Origin: Nectonema munidae
Taxonomy: Eukaryota > Nematomorpha > Nectonematoida > Nectonematidae
Assembly (NCBI GenBank): GCA_030549495.1
Contig: JAUIRK010000945.1
Span: forward strand, 1 to 64,000
Length of the DNA stretch: 64,000 bases
Reading direction: 5' to 3'
Positions 59,581-64,000 of the stretch are shown in pieces. Both the position numbers and the translations under genes were made by a program. A model generated the notes under the pieces. The model worked only from the letters and a program-made list of their open reading frames with translations. It ran no database searches and was not told the origin of the DNA. Every line of letters begins with the position of its first letter. Positions within the stretch are counted from its first letter, which is position 1.

Positions 59581-60518
59581 TTAAGTTGGGTTATGAAGTT
59601 TTATAAATGATAAAATCTAACAACCTTAAATTTTTTCCACACTCAATATTTTAGTATCGACAAATTTTATAAATTTTCCTTAAACTTTTTACAATTTAGA
59701 ATTTTTCAAAATATCATAAACAATTTTTTGTTTTAAGATTTAGGAATTATGTTTGATTTGCAAAAAGGTGCGATGCTACTACAAATGGTATATAGTTTAT
59801 ATTTATAACTGCATTTTCAATATGGGTCTGGGATGTTCTACAAACAGTTAGTTATAAAAACGAGCGAAATTTTAAAATTATTTCATAACGTTGGCTACAT
59901 TTAAAAAAAAATGAAGTATGCAGTGCTAAATAAAAAAACAACAACATTGTCGATTTTTGATCAGTTCTTTACTCAAGTTTTTTTTATTGAAATAGTTAGA
60001 CACAATTTTTAAACCATTGAGTAGTATTTTCTGGTCAATTTTTTTGAAATCTTATATATTGAGGAAAAGTTATTTTGGGTTGCTCCCTTTTCATATACAT
60101 CCAAAAAATCTAGGATCATCTCCCCATTCCGCACTGATCCTCTTTGGCGCAGAAAATGTGTCTTAGCACTACTGAGCCAATTATTAAGTTTTCGCACCGA
60201 TTCTAAAATATGCGACATAGATCTTTTTATAATTCTTTTTTCCTTATCGCTATCCCATTACCTCAATGCAATGATGTGATTGTAAGATAAAAATCTAGGA
60301 GTACTTGAAGTCAGCACACAAAGACAGAAAATAAATTAGATGTGAAAATTAATCTCAGATAAAAATATCACACATTGTTTCATTTTCATTGTATAATAAA
60401 ATCTCTAACAAGTGCGACAATTTTCATCGAATCAATAATAATTATCTACACATTTAAAAGATAAAACACTTCTTCGCTATCAAGTTTGAAGCCAACGTGA
60501 AAAAACAACGATCTTTAG
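59581..60518. other. Intergenic stretch upstream of the GPCR
   Basis: AT-rich. A 69-codon minus ORF (60009-60218) has a mixed composition (e.g. RNGEMILDFLDVYEKGATQN) but no recognisable family. No promoter motif stands out before 60519. Confidence 0.4.
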
Positions 60519-61381
60519 ATGGCGGTACAAGTTTGGCCCTCTGACAATGAGGAAATCGCCGAAAATTATACAACGTACACGGCGTATCCTCTAGTACTTT
60601 TCCTCACATATGACATAGCCTGTGTGATTGTTGGCTCGAGTGCAAACCTAATCTTGATCAGTCTGTTGGTTTGGATTCGCAAACTGCACACACCGAGAAA
60701 TGCTTTCATTCTGAGCATCAGTGTGTTAGACTTCATCAACTCCTGCTTGCTATCCTTCAGTCGCCTCTCCAGACTCATCTATGGTTTCTTCAAGTTCAAG
60801 GAGTGGTTCTGCTCATTTTATCTCACATTCCTTACATTCTACCACATGTTTCTGCCTAGCATCATTCTCGTGTTTTATGCGTACTACATGGTCCTGCTCT
60901 ATAAGCCACATCTGTTCTCCACACTGTTCTCATGGAAGATCACAACATACTTAATCTGTATCCTAAGGTTCCACTTCATATACAACGTCTACATGGCAAC
61001 ATTCTTTATCCTGCTTCCCAGTATTGTGGTTGCGAGCTTCACTCTCGTCATTCTTCACCAGCAATACCAAATGTATGTGAAATTGCGCAAAATTTTGGCC
61101 TCGGTGACCAGAAGGAAAAAGGAGATTTGGTATGCACATTTCGTAACAGTACTGACCAGCTCAAATTTCCTATTCTTTAAAGTGCCGTTAGCGATCATTT
61201 ACGTATGCCCCATATCACCATCCATACCCTGAACATCATGCTAATATTCTCAAACACTTCACACGCCCTACAACCCTTCATCTTTGGGTTCAGCAATCGA
61301 GTGATATATAAAGAATTTAGAAGATGTGTTTTAGCATTCTTCAAAAAATGCACACACTTTTTAACATATATATATTTTTAA
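60519..61381 (+). CDS. Divergent rhodopsin-like GPCR, frame broken before TM7
   Basis: The first 237 codons hold TM1 with GSSANLILISLLVW (N1.50), TM2 with ILSISVLDF (D2.50), TM3 after WFCSFY (C3.25), a short TM4/loop-2 region, TM5 with LLPSIVVASFTLVI (P5.50) and TM6 with FLFFKVP. That frame ends at ~61232. Another frame then continues with LNIMLIFSNTSHALQPFIFG and FSNRVIYKEFRRCVLAFFKK, which is TM7 plus helix 8, to a stop at 61379-61381. A one-base-type shift near 61205-61215 therefore separates them: either decay or an assembly error. Key motifs are altered: DRY reads AYY, CWxP reads FKVP, NPxxY reads QPFIF. The TM4-ECL2 region seems ~20-30 residues short. The ligand is unknown. Confidence 0.7.
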
Positions 61382-62510
61382 GCACATATAGTTTTTTTTG
61401 TTTTTAAAGCTTCTATTATTTTTTTAAGTCGGTTTAAAATACTTATAAAGTATTTTTGGTCATTTAGCACAATATCTATCTGATTATGAGTCTCAGAATT
61501 TTACGAAATTTTAATTTTTCAAATAAATTATTTAAACGGTTTTAACTATCTAGAATGAAGAAAAAGAATCATAAAAAAAAATTTTTTTTATAAAAAAAAA
61601 TAAAAATTGATTTGAGATAGAGTGAATGAAATATTTCTTGCAAGAAGTTTTAAGTATTTTATTTCATGCAATTTGAATTTGTATCATTTTGCACAAAAGA
61701 TTCGCAACTGTTTTCAGGACTTTAAAAATGAAAAAAAATCAATACGTGTAAGAATGATATAGGATGTCGTATGGTTCTAGGAAAGTCTCTGACGTCGGAA
61801 AATCACTGAAGTTCCATGGAAAATCTGTGAAGTAATAATTTTTCACGGTTTGTGCATAAGGCGCTCCTCCCTCTCTCTAGCTGGCCTATCTTCCTCTGTG
61901 TTACATTTTCTCTTTCACTTTTCTTACTCACCAAAGTGTGACATCTACGCCAATATAATATCACTTACGCTGGGAAACAATTTATAAAGAGAAAATTCAA
62001 TGTTTTATTTCAATTAACTGAGCTACACATGGTATCATCCATCATTACTATTTGGTAATACTAACTCGGGCATTTTATTAGCACATAAGTCAGTACTATT
62101 ATTTTCACATGTGTGGATTTTCCCACAATCATTCTCGCCCTCACTTATTGCATTAGTTCTGCGATAAGAATATTCTCCATTTTTACTATAAGTTTATCCC
62201 TTAAGTTTATACATTTAAGTTTTATACAGCTTCAAATTTCAAAAAAGAATTTTTTTCTCTAAAATTTTAAAATCACATGAAAATATTAATATTTACAGAC
62301 AGTCAACCAAAATCTATAAATTCATGTTCTAAAATTTAGTTTTTATTACTTTAAGTCTTAGAAGGTTTTTGAAAGAAATTTTTAAAAATTAAAACACTAC
62401 ATTTTAGAATTATATCTCGAAAAATATTTTGAAAGATATTGCTAATATAAAAGCTAGAAGAATCTTTTTCTAAAGGAGTATATGTAATTGCCTAGTTTGC
62501 CCCTCCCCGT
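61382..62510. other. Gene-free stretch downstream of the GPCR
   Basis: AT-rich with no exon. It contains the left inverted arm at 61785-61870 and a pyrimidine-rich patch at ~61865-61930. Confidence 0.4.
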
Positions 62511-62511
62511 T

Positions 62512-62640
62512 GACGACCAGAATAATCAGACGATATCTAATGTAAAGCAGAAGATTTGTATTAAAGAGCTTTGATAAACGCAGACGATTTTATTTTTGTA
62601 AAGTCGACTATAGTCGGCATTGGGCGTTAACGGGTTAATG
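62512..62640 (+). repeat. Short MITE-like element, copy 3
   Basis: It starts CCGTTGACGACCAGAATAAT and ends GGGCGTTAACGGGTTAATG. The ends are inverted (CCCGTTAACG against CCCGTTGACG). The body has CTAATGTAAAGCAG and TTTTGTAAAGTCGAC. TTAA is next to the right end, so a TTAA-type (piggyBac-like) MITE is likely. Confidence 0.65.
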
Positions 62641-62751
62641 TTAAAAGTAAAGCAATAAAAGTATCCATAGTGGCTTAAAAATTTTTTTAATGTCTTTTTT
62701 CTTGTTTTTTTATATTAAATATAAACACCGATAAATTTTACTATGTAGAAT

Positions 62752-62812
62752 CGGGGCCCCTCTATCAGAATTATAATTGCGCCCGGCAATTCCTAGCACC
62801 GGCTCTGAGATT
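62752..62812 (-). mobile_element. hAT-type terminal fragment
   Basis: On the minus strand CAGAGCCGGTGCTAGGAATT then GCCGGGCGC has the form of a common hAT terminus (CAGAGCCGG-CCTAGG). It is followed by AGAGGGGCCCCGATT. No transposase sequence is attached. Confidence 0.5.
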
Positions 62813-64000
62813 GATGACCATTTTTTTAATTCCTCCGAAGTAAGCAGACATTTCTGTTTTTTGTGGACTGTTTACCTTAATGTTTTAACTGTTTTGGGAT
62901 CATATGAAGAACAACCAACCCAACAATTCGGGGGTGGCTATTCTTTAGAAGAGAGATTTTTAGGGTGGCTATTCTTCTGTTGAGTTTTATATTTATTTAA
63001 ACTTTGAAATGTGTATTGTATAATTAAATCGAGCGTATACTAAACAAAGTGTTTTTAATCGGATTACACTGATACTGATTTCCTGAAAACATACTATATA
63101 TAATCACTAGTATATATTTAATCTTATAACACTGCATAATCTTGAAACAATATCCTGTTTTGCAAGTCAGGTATATAATATTATAGATGTATACTTATTA
63201 TTTATTTTTTTAATTCTCACAAAATGAATTTTCAAGATTTTATTTTGCATTTACTAAATCAAAATTTTAATATTTTAGTTTTTACTAAATAAATTTTTTT
63301 AATTTTGCTTCAGTGGTATATTCTGTATAATATTATTGGAAAACTATTTGGGGTAGTGGTTCTTCAAAAGGGTCATGCGGGGTGGTTGTTCTTCACTTGC
63401 TACTAAAATATTGTCTTGTGGTCGTTATTCTTCATCTGTTTTATATTAATCTTTCGATTGTGTATCTTTTCTTAATAATAATAAAAATAATTTTTTAATG
63501 TTTTTCAAATAATTAATTTATGTTAAACCAGGAGAATCAAGATGTACTTACTTTGAGTAAATGGCCCAGATACTCAGATATTTTTAAAAATTGTACTCGC
63601 CGTTGAAAAAGTTTGCACACCCCTGGTTAAAGTCTAGTTTTTCTTCATAAGAACGGTTACACTTTAGTGAGTGAAGATTCACGAGAGCGGCTTATGCACA
63701 AGGAACTTACTTCAGAGATTTTCCGATTTCAGAGATTTTCCGACCTCATAGATAATAATCCGTCTACGGTCGTATGCACTGAAATGTAACTAAATCTATG
63801 AATAGCGAATTTATCTGTGAGAAGACGATTCTCTAAGACAAGGCCCCCTATTTATTTTGGGGGAGTGAGCCCCCCTATTTTTGAGCTGAGCCTCCACCCC
63901 TCACCCCCACTCAATTTTCCAAGCCTCTCCACTCAATTTTTCAAGTGTAAATAAGTTTTAAATGAATTACCGATTATTGCCGATAAATGATTATTGGAGT
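62813..64000. other. Gene-free AT-rich end of the window
   Basis: Two stretches with GGGTGGCTATTCTTC-like wording (~62930-62980 and ~63380-63445) are similar to each other, suggesting a small duplication. Bases 63840-63925 are C-rich with two CCCCCTATTT motifs. No exon was seen. Confidence 0.4.

Larger units (their letters stand above)
61785..63770. repeat. Inverted-repeat pair, possible ~2-kb element
   Basis: Left arm ~61785-61870 (GACGTCGGAAAATCACTGAA ... TGTGCATAAGGCGCTC) and right arm ~63685-63765 are inverted copies (right arm in reverse: GAGGTCGGAAAATCTCTGAA ... TGTGCATAAGCCGCTC). Between them lie a MITE (62512), a hAT end (62755) and AT-rich DNA. No transposase was seen. Confidence 0.6.

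Noticed and set aside
60009-60218. 69-codon minus ORF as a gene
   Set aside because: Mixed composition but no family likeness and no supporting splice or start signals.

Overview
The window looks like nuclear DNA of an arthropod and is mostly transposon debris. It is strongly AT-rich. The recognisable host genes have GT-AG introns, from 65 bp to 4.5 kb long. A complete 376-residue actin reads like an arthropod actin. The repeat load (tRNA-derived SINEs, non-LTR LINEs ending in 4-bp repeats, hAT, piggyBac, Tigger and MULE-like relics, many inverted-repeat elements) would suit a large AT-rich crustacean genome such as a parasitic copepod. That species-level idea is inference only.

Layout. 1-7.3 kb: SINE, a ~150-bp satellite, a 5'-truncated LINE and relics of two repetitive genes. 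7.3-11.2 kb: an Asn/Tyr/Lys-rich tandem-repeat ORF whose last codons and 3' flank have been amplified into a 93-bp array of about 21 copies. 11.2-18.5 kb: repeats only. 18.56-20.1 kb: a newly assembled three-exon gene for a type II membrane protein. 20.1-26 kb: no gene seen. 26.1-29.1 kb (minus): four-exon actin with a CArG box and CCAAT box upstream. 30-35 kb: element ends, a LINE, a SINE and a hAT deletion derivative. 36.0-37.05 kb (minus): single-exon Nup43, followed by a perfect (TG)n tract of about 157 units. 37.7-41.4 kb: hAT relics, one split by a TTAA-flanked piggyBac deletion derivative. 42.5-44.3 kb: a long inverted repeat. 46.96-54.48 kb: three exons of a DRAM/Frag1/Sfk1-family membrane protein, whose introns hold Tigger, MULE-like, SINE and MITE insertions. 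55.47-59.58 kb: a 4.1-kb inverted-repeat element with two ~150-bp satellite arrays. 60.5-61.4 kb: a divergent rhodopsin-like GPCR with a broken frame before TM7. 61.8-63.8 kb: another inverted-repeat pair around hAT and MITE fragments.

The genes are unrelated single loci: cytoskeleton, nuclear pore, autophagy-type membrane protein, receptor and two uncharacterised proteins. There is no operon or pathway cluster. No intact virus-like element, CRISPR array or true tRNA/rRNA gene was seen. The least ordinary items are the repeat gene with its self-derived 3' satellite and the double-satellite 4.1-kb element.
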